Positions 1 through 9,918 of a stretch of DNA of 64,000 nucleotides are shown here, piece by piece (the stretch's first letter is position 1; every line of letters starts with the position of its first letter). The stretch comes from Polytrichum commune (lineage: Eukaryota > Streptophyta > Polytrichopsida > Polytrichales > Polytrichaceae). The stretch spans positions 36,052,440 through 36,116,439 of the forward strand of contig OX485807.1 in the NCBI GenBank assembly GCA_950295325.1, in the 5' to 3' direction. The notes under the pieces were generated by a model. The model did no database searches. It saw only the letters and a program-made list of their open reading frames with translations, and was not told the DNA's origin. Position numbers and translations under genes: made by a program.

Positions 1-1
1 T

Positions 2-392
2 GAAATTGGAAAGAGAACTATGAGTGGAACATTTTTACCATATAAGCTTATTGGAGATGCTACATATCCTATGCGCCCATGGTTCTATACACCATTCAAA
101 GGAGAGAAGACCGGTCTTTCAAGGGAGAAATAACATTGGAATTTCATTCAATCAAGCATAAGAATGGTGGTGGAGCGTGCATTTGGAATGTTAAAGGGGA
201 GGTGGCGGATTCTACTTAAGAAAATTGACATGCAACTACGTAGCATTCCGGGTATGGTAACCACTTGCCTTTGCCTTCACAATTTATGCCTAATTCATGC
301 TGATGAGTTTGACATGAATTGGGCAAGAAGTGCTGAAGAAGAGTTGAAGAAAATATCTCTATAAAACTTTAGTGATTTTAGAGATGTGGATT
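2..392 (+). pseudogene. PIF/Harbinger transposase, 5' part (element 1)
   Basis: This is the C-terminal catalytic part of a PIF/Harbinger DDE nuclease (plant ALP1/HARBI1 family), which cuts and pastes its own transposon. Read in frame from base 2 it shows the second catalytic Asp in KLIGDATYPMRPW and the catalytic Glu in VVERAFGMLKGRWR. The N-terminal half lies left of the window. Two in-frame TAA codons (131-133 and 362-364) break it, and the frame otherwise stays open to GATGTGGATT at 383-392. There the protein is cut by the 393-3984 insertion and resumes in the same frame at 3985. The partner Myb-like gene is on the opposite strand at 4419-5354, the convergent arrangement also seen in the complete element at 18716-22157. 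Family assignment is firm; the gene is dead. Confidence 0.9.
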
Positions 393-1863
393 TATCGTAG
401 CACGGTGGTGACGTATTCATTAAATTAACCTGATAAATGCGTAAAACGTCACAGCCGCGCCAAGTTCGTTTCCACCCTAGAGTAGTAACAACAATAGACT
501 CAGCGTTATGAATCCATAGTAGAACAACTATATACACTCGATTCTAAGATTTCTTTTTACGGGTCATGACTTTCGGGATAAGGTTTTCGCGATAGAGGTA
601 GCGGATTTTACCTGTATTTCCACAATCCGCTAGATTTGTGACCGTGTCACAAGGACCATAATTCTAGTGTTTTAGGCTAAAATGCTCAGAGAGACTTGGT
701 AGTTGTTCATCAGGATTTCATCCTTTGGGTTGATTTCTTAGGGTTGTCTCCCTATCTCCACTTCCTCCTTCTAACTACTACCCCCTTAGATTGGTGTTAT
801 GATGGGGCAGCCCTCCCTCGGGGAGGTGTCCCACTCAAGTATCCGACGTGTGCCACCCCCTTTGACGGGGGGAAATGTGGAGGACGTTTTGGGTCTACAA
901 AACCAGCTTGATCCGGTTTCCGTGATGGCACAGTTTCCACTATACCACACACGAAAACCGAATCCTCCCTCGAGAAAGGTGGAAACAAAACATCTTCGCT
1001 CCTATGCTCACAATGGGTAGCTTGTGCTATTCCACAGGTCACATAGGATAGGACCTAAGGTCTGTTGATTTCCGTGACGGCGGGGCTACCACGCCTACCA
1101 TCCGCGGTGGGAACCAAGCGCCAGTCGCGGCAGGTGCATGAGTGTTCTAGACCAGTCCGTTACTGCTGATCGGTATGATCCACCTCTAGGTCACAGCAAG
1201 CGGAAGGCGTAAACCATAATTCTCCCCCTACTATTGGACAGGTCTATCCACTGCTGCTCATTGTCGGTCCCTAGTTGGACGGAGTAAGTGGGGAAGAACC
1301 TACCGTGTACGCGGAACTCCCCTTGCCCAACAACCCCACGGTGAGGTTCTTTCCCCTTGCTCGTCCAATCCTTTCCGCCTTTCCGTGCTTAAGATTCCTC
1401 CGCCCATCACCTGCTCACACAGGGGTGTTTTAACCACACGCACCTCGGGGTATTACGGACCCCCTGTCCTATCACGGAATACTAACCTAACTAACCTACA
1501 CAGTGATAGGGAATAGCGAAAAACTCAGAAACCTCAAGTACGGAAAAGAGAAACCACTTGCATTAAACATGGACTTAAGACTCTCAACTCAAACCAAAGG
1601 TGGAGTAAAGCATAAGGTCTGAATTGAACAAAAGAACACTTGCATTACAAAATGATGAGGAAAACACCGAAGTGCTCCCTTTTAAACCAAACTAACACCC
1701 ATATGCCATGGTTTTCATGCTGGAAATCGCGGGCCACATGGCAGTCATGACAATCCACCTCAATGAGAGGTCAGAACCTAAACAAAGAAAATGACAAAGC
1801 ACCCAACTCGGGGCCAACTAACTACTTGCCCAAAACAACCCAACATGAAATCCTAACTAAAAT
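393..1863. other. Non-coding left part of the nested insertion
   Basis: About 1.47 kb downstream of the minus-strand 621-codon ORF holds no convincing gene. Short ORFs at 696-1042 overlap each other on both strands and look like chance. TGTCATGACTGCC on the minus strand just after a purine-rich stretch (about 1752 downward) could mark the start of a 3' LTR, but no second copy was found near 3984 to confirm it. Confidence 0.4.
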
Positions 1864-3729
1864 CTACTCCTTATCCTTCCGCTTCTTCAACTTAGCTTCC
1901 TTCTTATTCTGCTTCCGCTCCTCGCGGCGGTCCACTCTGTCCGTTGCCAAAGATGGAACACGTGGTGGTGGCACTGACACCTCGTGTCCATCAGGTCCGG
2001 GAATCATTCCCACGCGGTCCACCGTCTCCGCAACGTCCGGTGCCAGTGGTGCGGATAGTTGGTTGTCCAGCGGAAATCCCGGAGCAAGAATAGCAAGTGG
2101 TGGCGGATCCCGGGCAACCACTTGGAAGTCTGTGGCAAGGCTCGGTGTTGAGACCTCGGCCACGTGGCAATCACCCAAGGTTTCCTCTCCAACCGCGGCG
2201 GAAACTGGGGAGGCATTGGGAACTAACACCGGCAGGGCCGTGATCGCCGTAATGTCCTCCACATGGTCCACCTCTTCCGCATGTTGGTTTCCACCTTCTA
2301 CCGCGACACCCTGAATTTCCACCATGTCATGAGGGGTCAAGTCAGAGTAGTTCGATGAGGACTCCCTTTCCTCCGATGACTCAACTACGACGGGAAACAA
2401 CTCTGTGCAGCTAGTAATGAGGGCCTTCATTGCTTTCAAAGATGCGTCCATCTTACTCTCTTGATCCATGATGAAGGTAACCATCTTCGACCCGGAAACG
2501 TTGCCCGCATTCTTTAATTCCGCGTCGAACATCTTGGCTTTCCACCACACATTCCCCGGGATTTCTACCATATCACTCACCTTTTGTACCGTGAGGGTGG
2601 TATCTTTTACCTGCTTAAGGAGCTTCTCTCGCTCTGCCTCCAACTTCCGCACTCGTTCCACGGTCTTCTGCTTTTCCGCAGTAAGATGGTCCACCTTACG
2701 CTCCAGCTCCCGCAACCGGCGCGGATCTTGAATGGCCTCCTGTATTGCGGCAACCAAACTCTCCCGCGGAGGGTTGCCCACCAATTCCCCTACTTGTTGT
2801 ATTTGTAGCTCATATTCCGCAATCCGGGACCGTACACCCTCCAAGTCGCGGATAATGGAGTCCACCGGATTGTCCTCCAATGGGAAGGTGGAGGTTCCAC
2901 CTCCTACGGGCTTGGTGGCGGACCTGGTCCGTGTCGCACGATTCCCCAACATTAGTTTCCGCTTCTTGGTCACGGGCCGCTCTTCATTGCTCAATTCCAC
3001 TACATCTTCCTCCTTCGAACCCTCATGGTCCATCTCCGAGTCCGAGTCGGTAGTCTGAAGCTCCCGCATGAACTGATGCGATGTCCATTGGGTTTCTTCT
3101 TCGTCTGTGAGTAGGTTTTCGTGTGCGTAAAGGTGGAAGAGGAAAGGCCCAATATAGGAAGGTTGGCCGCGCTTAGTGTTGGTTGCCAACTTGTGTACCA
3201 ACTCTCCAATAATGCTTCCCCAATCCACCACCTTCTTCTCGGAGTTTGCAAGAAGTAAGGTGGTGGCAAGGGTAAGAGTGATATTATAGGGCTTCTCCAG
3301 GCTAAAGATAGGCACTAGAAAAGCTAACATCCTCCTTTCCCTCTTGTCTTTACAATCCTTCACAAAGTAGCCATACTTGGGGTCCAACCTCTGGGAGAAT
3401 TTGTCCCTGGTACAATCCTCTCTCTTAGTGGCCATATCTTCCCCTCCCTGCTTGAACCCGTAAATCCTACTCCACAATTCCGCATTCCACCTATCCGGTC
3501 GGCCCCGGATGGTGGAAGCGTAAACTTGGTCCACCTCCCCAGTGACCAACTCCCTTACCATCTCCTCACAGCGTACTCTCCAAGATTTTTCCCATAACCC
3601 GAGGTAGCCCATGCGCCTCAAGTCTGCCTCCAACTCATTGCTCTCCTCTCGATAAATGGGGGTGACCACGTGCACCTTGTGGAGGGTTAGCGGCTTGTCC
3701 GCGATCCTCTTCCGTGTTTGGGTCGCCAT
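1864..3729 (-). CDS. 621-aa protein carried by the nested insertion
   Basis: A single uninterrupted ORF of 621 codons starts at ATG 3729. Residues about 20-215 form a conserved-looking globular region (RWNAELWSRIYGF, then IFSLEKPYNITLTLATTLLL, then GPFLFHLYAHENL). This resembles the plant-mobile or retrotransposon-associated ORFs of plant genomes that lack a known catalytic domain. A basic, acidic and Ser-rich linker follows. Residues about 290-400 are Leu/Glu/Lys-rich and look like a coiled coil, and the tail is Pro/Val-rich with a very basic C-terminus. I see no protease, reverse transcriptase or zinc-knuckle motif. It may be a Gag-like or accessory protein. The start is followed immediately by the conserved region, which supports it. 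Function unknown. Confidence 0.6.
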   Translation of the reverse strand: MATQTRKRIADKPLTLHKVHVVTPIYREESNELEADLRRMGYLGLWEKSWRVRCEEMVRELVTGEVDQVYASTIRGRPDRWNAELWSRIYGFKQGGEDMATKREDCTRDKFSQRLDPKYGYFVKDCKDKRERRMLAFLVPIFSLEKPYNITLTLATTLLLANSEKKVVDWGSIIGELVHKLATNTKRGQPSYIGPFLFHLYAHENLLTDEEETQWTSHQFMRELQTTDSDSEMDHEGSKEEDVVELSNEERPVTKKRKLMLGNRATRTRSATKPVGGGTSTFPLEDNPVDSIIRDLEGVRSRIAEYELQIQQVGELVGNPPRESLVAAIQEAIQDPRRLRELERKVDHLTAEKQKTVERVRKLEAEREKLLKQVKDTTLTVQKVSDMVEIPGNVWWKAKMFDAELKNAGNVSGSKMVTFIMDQESKMDASLKAMKALITSCTELFPVVVESSEERESSSNYSDLTPHDMVEIQGVAVEGGNQHAEEVDHVEDITAITALPVLVPNASPVSAAVGEETLGDCHVAEVSTPSLATDFQVVARDPPPLAILAPGFPLDNQLSAPLAPDVAETVDRVGMIPGPDGHEVSVPPPRVPSLATDRVDRREERKQNKKEAKLKKRKDKE

Positions 3730-3984
3730 GGTAGTTGCGGCCCGCCGTCGCCTGTGCGGTCCGCTCCGCTCTAAGGTTTCCGAGTCGAAACGGAATTCCT
3801 AACACTAACTCAATTTGATATTTTTAACTACTTTAAGGATTTTAAATTTTCTTCTCAATTCTAAATAACCTACCTAACAATCTACCTATAAAATACTCTA
3901 CTTATTATGTTTTCCTTGGTCAAACCTATTCTTTAAATTTAAAACAAGGTTATTTAAGATTTTAAGAAAATGCGGGCCGCGACA

Positions 3985-4276
3985 GGATTTGTTCCATGTG
4001 TTAGAATCCGGCATTAGTGAGATAACGAACATACAAAGAGAATTAGTACAAATAGAATTCAATGACATTGACACAAGTGAAATGGACATGGTTTTTGAGC
4101 TTGAAGAAAATGTTACTGAAACAAGAGGAGATAGAGATAAGAGGACAAAAATTATGTTGAAAGAAACAACTGAATTTTACTTGATGCTAGCAGATATCTA
4201 TTACAAAGAGCAGTTGAAAAGAAAAGCTAAGGTAGTATTTCCAGAAGATGTTAGCATGGAAAATGATGATATCTAG
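3985..4276 (+). pseudogene. PIF/Harbinger transposase, 3' end (element 1)
   Basis: This is the C-terminal tail of the transposase split by the insertion. In frame it reads DLFHVLESG, an acidic stretch, then MLKETTEFYLMLADIYYKEQ and a stop at 4274-4276. The tail parallels that of the second transposase in this window (20448-20864), which has LLRESTIAHEFIAKTLW followed by an acidic end. The stop faces the end of the convergent Myb-like gene at 4419, leaving a 142-bp gap. Confidence 0.8.
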
Positions 4277-4418
4277 AGCTTCTCAATAAGGCGATTCATT
4301 TACTGATCCACCTTTTGAAGCAATTCATTAGTTCTAGCAAAGTGATCTAACATTGCTACACCGTTATCTACCATTTTACCAAAGTAATACAAAGCTTGGT
4401 CCTGGAATTTGTTTTTTT

Positions 4419-5354
4419 TTAGGCAAATGATGGTTCGGATTCAAATATACTAACCGGTTGTAAAACATCGTCATTAGCATTTGATGAATTTTCTTGTCCT
4501 CCTACACTAGTGTTGTTCATTGTAGTAGCACTAACGTGTTTTATAACGGAACCGGCCTGATGCCACCAATGATCAATTGAATCATAAAACTTACACTCAT
4601 GCCGGTCATTCCCTGAAATCGAGTTAGCAAGTTTGTCCTCTTTATATTGCTTGAAAACCGTCTCGAATTTCTTTCGACATGCCTCGGTCGTGCGTGAAAA
4701 TCCTGGAATTGCCACTATTATCCGTGTTTGAATTCGAACCCATGTATCAACACCTAATCAATATCAACAATGCCATTAGTACCTTACATGCTCATGTACA
4801 CGAAAGCATGATAAAATGCCCAAAAATAAACTCTAAGCCTTCAAAATGGCTTTGAAAAAATTACTTCAACATGTGGAGCTAGAGTGAGAAGTGTATAAAT
4901 ACAATTCCAAGAGGATTGGGACATAAGGAGAAGGTGGGGATGGATGGCTAGCCTGAGTGGCTTGGGTTAAGGGTTGGCATGAGGTCCCCAGATTGATCAT
5001 TGTTGGAAGTATTTTGCCAAAACTCCTCCAAGGCCAATTTCAAACTCCAATGGGGGGGCCAATATTGTGGCCTTTACTCGACTACGAGTGAAGGCATAAA
5101 AAAACATTAGCCTTTTGTTGAAATCCCTAACTTCTTACAAAAAAAATTGCAAAAAAATTTAGCAAAGTACCTTGTTTTTTTGCATTCTTCTCAAATTCTG
5201 TATACATCTCCCCACGCATAGAAATCAATTGCTCAACTTCGCTATCCAACCAATTTTTCTTCTTCTCTCCTTTTCCTTCATCTTCTTCTTCACCTTCTAT
5301 CTTCACCTTGGTGGCTCTCCTCTTGGCCGGAGCTTTCTTCTTTCTTGTGGTCAC
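4419..5354 (-). pseudogene. Harbinger-associated Myb/trihelix-like protein (element 1)
   Basis: PIF/Harbinger elements encode a second Myb/SANT-like DNA-binding protein that partners the transposase. Exon 1 (5354-5171) has a Lys-rich lead and then LDSEVEQLISMRGEMYTEFEKNAKKQG, the first helices of the trihelix domain. A good donor (CAAG/GTACTT) and acceptor (TTGATTAG/GTG) join it to exon 2 (4753-4419). Exon 2 carries TEACRKKFETVFKQYKEDK, ISGNDRHECKFYD and a Ser/Asn-rich end. The junction is phase-consistent. Upstream of about 5397 there is an in-frame TAA and no ATG in between, so the N-terminus looks lost or displaced. The layout mirrors the intact-length copy at 18984-20447. Confidence 0.8.
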
Positions 5355-6069
5355 AATCGGCCGTTCTACAATTTCTACATCATTCTCTTATTCTGTTTAG
5401 ATATCTTTGATATATGCATGGGGTCAACCATTCGGAAATATTTATGCAGCACTAGAATGATTGAAATACAGAGAACCAAATGAGTGCATTATTTACACTT
5501 ACTGAAAGACTTCATTATAAAATAGTTAATTGAACGACTCGATTAGATTGACTGGATGACTGTGTCTTCCAACAAGGCTAAACATGTGATTTGTGACATG
5601 ATACTGCTGCAGAAGTTCATCATCCTAACACTGCTTGACTAAATGATTGAATGACCACATGACTACATGATCTCACATCCTTCACAATAACTATACTTGT
5701 TATATATAACCCAGACCATCATATGTAGGACATCTGGTATAATACCAAAATCAAATAAACTTCGCTTTGTATTAAGATAGAGTGCACAAATCCCCAATCA
5801 CTAGATTGTAGTGATCATGTGGTGCTAATATACATTGTGTATTGGGAGATGTATAATTAAACAATACTACAAATCGCCTTTCACAAAAATGCACCATTAT
5901 CTTCCTCCGTGTTGGCTGGTTAGACGGCGGCGTTTTCTGGTGTGGCTCATTTGTGGCGTTCTCTTGTTCGTGATTACTTTCATAATCCATTCCAACCCTT
6001 CATGCATTCCAGTTGTCAAAACATCAAACAAAACATTACTTATGACCTGACGTTACTTTATCGCCTCAA
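5355..6069. other. AT-rich non-coding spacer
   Basis: No gene recognised. It should contain the right end of Harbinger element 1, but I could not find a sequence matching the terminal repeat of the second element. Short ORFs on both strands overlap and have no recognisable motif. Confidence 0.4.
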
Positions 6070-9000
6070 TCATTTCATAATAAAATACACAGCCCTACAT
6101 AATGAAGGACATATGATATAAGTCAGCACATACACAATGTTGCATAAAATATAAATAAATAAGATTTTTTTTATCATATACATTAATTTGTACGGGGTCA
6201 TTCGATGTACGGGATCGCAACCAACCTTGCGCAAGGCTTGAAGGTTATGTCTCAAGGCGTGAATATACTCCATTATATTTTTCAAAACGTAATATCCACA
6301 GGTCCAACCAGAATTATGTTGTGGAACAGTTGGCTGGATCCAAATAGTCGGTAATTATGCATTTCGCCACATGATCGATTGTTCGGCGTAGCCACTCTGC
6401 GCTATCTACATCTTTGCTAACCGCTTGCGAATGGTTGAATTAGAATGTAGTCCAACGGTGCTCATAGAATAAAAATGAACAAAATTTTGATCCCCTAGAA
6501 CGTACAAGGTCCAGTATTTTCCGCAAGTGTAGGGTACTAGGAGAATTGTCATGTCCAAATCTGGAAAAGTTGGATACTTCTCATTGACGAACTCTATAAA
6601 TATTTCTAACCTTTTAGTTGGATGCAGGCGAAGAAAACCCATTAAAATTGGAATGAGGTATGGACTACAAACATGGTACTTAACATCTTCAAGCTGTGAA
6701 TTTAACCACGTCCTTATCCACTCCATCATGTGGTTGGACACCTCACCGTATCTATATGTTAATGGTTTTATGTCATAATTCCAGTCTAATGTACAAAATT
6801 CACCCTTAAACGTAAATTTAAATGAAGGACTTATTACCCCACCTGCATCGGCCACAATTTTGTTGACTAGTTCTTCTAACCTATAGACCATAAATGCATA
6901 TCCATCAGAGAACAATAAGACCATATACTCTAAAAGCAATTGTGTACCGTCACGAACAACATTGAACCTCTCAACATTTAATTTTTACCGTCCATCGGAC
7001 TTTTGAGACGTCTTGGAGATGACATCGTCGATTTTATTATCTATTGGTTTTTGGCGATGTCCTTCAACAACTTCTGACATGATTGACATAGTTGGTATTG
7101 TTGACATGTGTCCTCCGTGTGTGCTCTTTGATCCAGAGTTGTCTTTGACACATGTGATGTTCTTCGCACTTCCTCGCTCGGTAGAGCATAACGAATTGTC
7201 GCCGCCATTATTAGGAGTTGGTGATAATCCCAACCGGCGCATGATTTAAATGGCCGGAGGCGCTTCAATGAGAGTCAAAGCTGGTGTTCTTTGGAACCAT
7301 GGTCCTTCACGCTTTCCTTTATGCAACTCTGTTGGTGTGCATGGAGATTTTGAATGCATCGTGCAAAGCAGACCGTCAAGGGAAAGAGGCATTGGAGAAG
7401 TAACCGTCTTGACGGGCGTACCTTGAATGTCCTTCTGGGTTTGCGTAAGGTCTTGGGTATCACTACTCTCTAAAGCATCTACTTGCATTTGTAAAGGGAG
7501 TAGAACACCCTCAAGGCCTTCCAACCTTAGTGCATATTGGATTTCAGCTACAAACCTTTTTGGAGTGTACATCCCATCCAACTGGGTTGGTGTTATAAAC
7601 ACATCCAATAATGTATGTGTAACTGCCACATCCTCCGCAATATCGTCGGTGGCCTCCTCCAAGCCCAAACCAGTGTAAAATAGACTTAGATGCGTGCGTC
7701 GCAACGCCACCAGAACTTCAATCACCTCGCCAAGCTGCAGTTGAGCACAAGTGTTTTTCTTGTAAATGTCGCCAACTACCACTAAACCTATGTCGGCGTC
7801 TTCGCGAATGACCATTACAAAACATAATATTTGTATGTAATTAGAGAAACACACGTAAGTTCCTCAAGGACAAGAAAATGAGGTTTGAATTACAACTACA
7901 TATGATTATAATGATAACTGAGCCGTATATGAATGAAAATTGATATGTACAATAAATGATACATGACAAATTACGTACCTCTTCATACTTGGCCCTTCGT
8001 TGTTCAGGGACATCGACGGCAAACCACATGTCCTTGAGCTCAGAGGAGCGTTGCATTCTGACCATGTCGGAGATAGCTCTATGCGCAATTCTCCCAATGA
8101 GGGCGTTGATCCTTTCTACAACTCCAACTTGTTTTTCTGGATCATAACCAAGCAATGCAACGGTGTCCGAATGGAGATTGCTAAATGTATCGGTTACTTT
8201 TTGAATACCTGGAAACAAAGCCCACCCTGTCATAGCCAAACTATGCACAATATTTGTCAATGCAACTGATTTATCCTTATCTATTGCAAAGTCTAGAATG
8301 TACTGCACCGTGAGACCTAGATCTAGATGAGGAAGAGGACCTGTGTGGCCATGTAATGTCCTGACGCAGACCAAAAACGCTCTAACAATATGAGAACACT
8401 CAAGCTCAAGAGAAAGAGGCTCGGTATTGACATTTTCTAACAATTTTTTTTGTATTTCTTCCCATTCATCACGCGTGTGCATCTAATGGGAGTTTCGGAA
8501 ATTGGGCAGAGGCCATTTCTTGAAAATACTGTACAGTGGGGACCATCTCCAATTCTCTTGTTCTGCACGACTATTCTTTGCATTATCAAACTTCTCCAAC
8601 TTCTCCTTGACATATTGACTGCGTAATTCGGCAACATTCCCATTAGCAACAACAACTTTCACCTCGTACTCCCTGGTTCGGATTATGAAATTGAGATACT
8701 CCTTCAAATGCATGAGCTCTTCATACCTTTGCACGTCTGAAGGGCTATTGAAACATCGAATTTGTGACTTTATCTTGGTGAGGAGAGCTATGTGATCTTC
8801 TGGGATGCGATTGTTATGAAATAAGTCAAACGTGTATGTCATTCACTGTTTCACTCAATAATGACACAATGTACAACTGATGACATATACGATATATGTA
8901 AAGTTCGATGAAGGAAAAGTACTTAACATACATAGACATCACGTACCAAATTCCCGTAAAGGTACCATTGGCCAAAATCGATGCCAAGTTTAACGCCAAG

Positions 9001-9918
9001 GGTCCCCTCCTCCACCATCTTATGGAGGAATTGAATGCAAGATTGAGGATCTTCAATGAGGTCTTTGGACATCTAGTCAATATCCACCTCGGTGATCAGG
9101 ATGTATAATCCACTTATATCGACAGCTGTAGGCGGAGGAGGAATGCATGCAGGGTTTCCATCAGGGAACTTCAACATGGTTTTAACCCACGCACGCTCTT
9201 CAATTTTATCCCGAGTGAGAATGCGTCCAGAACGATGGTAGTTGAAGTCACCCTCTTCAGATGTGGTTTCGAGCGAAGTGGAGCGGATGTCGGGAGAGGT
9301 TGGCGCTGCAACCGGTGGCGTATCATCATCGTTGTCTTCTTTGGCAGAAGTTGCGGACGATTGTTCTTCAGAACAATCAACCATTTGGTCGTCGCTATCC
9401 TGTGACACCTCCTTTTCCTCAATGTGATCAATGTCCTGAAAGTTCACATGCAACGACAAAGGCTTCACCGCAGACCGTGATATCTTGCACGGAGGATCAA
9501 CATGCGGTTTGGGGGCAGAAATTGCGGGGATCTTGCGGTGTTTCGCACTGGGGAGTGGAAGGACATCCTCCGCCTTCCTTGTCCTGCCTGCAAAAAACTT
9601 AGGAAGATTGTGTTGCTGGAAAACCCTTCCGTATTTTTTGGCAATCATGTTCAGCTCGCCGTGATCGCTCTTCTCCCAAGTTGGGTACAACTTTAGAGCA
9701 ACCAGATCCTTGTACACCTTACATAGGTTAAACATCCTATGGTAAGATGTCATGTTTTTATCTTTATGTATTTCTTTACAAAAAATACATGAGAAAGGAT
9801 ATTTGCCATTCTTCAACCTTTCTGTAGTGACTCTGGCCTCCGAATAAGCTTCAAGGGTCAGACGATCGTAATCGTTTTCTAATAACAAAGCCGCACATGG
9901 CTTCCTGTTGTGTGTCAT
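6070..9918 (-). pseudogene. Ulp1-like (C48) cysteine protease gene with in-frame stops
   Basis: One long minus-strand reading frame starts at ATG 9918. The N-terminal segment has CIFCKEIH, a possible zinc site, followed by an acidic Ser-rich linker. A donor at 8947/8946 (TTTG/GTACGTGA) leads to a second segment (about 8845-7979, donor GAG/GTACGT), and a third segment resumes by 7854 and runs to 6406. The C-terminus matches an Ulp1-type fold: ILLVPYTCGKYWTLYVLG, VHFYSMSTVGLHS, then GWTCGYYVLKNIMEYI with the catalytic Cys. The His and Asp positions of the usual triad are Tyr here (KYW, HFYSM). The frame is interrupted by TAG (9073), TAG (8483), TAA (7246), TAA (6985) and TAG (6406), and by a frameshift near 6340 before the Cys motif. 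Ulp1-like domains are often carried by plant MULE and CACTA elements, so a transposon origin is likely but unproven. Confidence 0.65.

Larger units (their letters stand above)
393..3984. mobile_element. 3592-bp insertion nested in the Harbinger transposase
   Basis: The insertion is flanked by a 5-bp direct repeat, GGATT (388-392 and 3985-3989). Removing 393-3984 with one GGATT copy restores the interrupted transposase frame exactly, so that ...FRDVD joins LFHVLESG.... The ends read TATCG... and ...CGACA, a short imperfect inverted repeat of the TG..CA type seen in LTR retroelements. A 5-bp duplication fits integrase-type insertion. The only large ORF is on the minus strand (1864-3729). I did not find matching long terminal repeats, a reverse transcriptase or an integrase, so this may be a non-autonomous or rearranged LTR-type element. 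The insertion itself is well supported; its class is not. Confidence 0.75.

Noticed and set aside
696..1042. Three overlapping ORFs of 70-80 codons
   Set aside because: They overlap on both strands inside GC-rich non-coding DNA of the insertion and have no motif.
347..3971. 8-bp target duplication AAGAAAAT around the nested insertion
   Set aside because: AAGAAAAT occurs at both sides, but excising there leaves the transposase frame shifted. GGATT at 388-392 and 3985-3989 restores it exactly.
393..3984. Complete LTR retrotransposon
   Set aside because: The two ends do not repeat each other over any length, and no primer-binding site, reverse transcriptase or integrase was found. Only insertion with a 5-bp duplication is supported.
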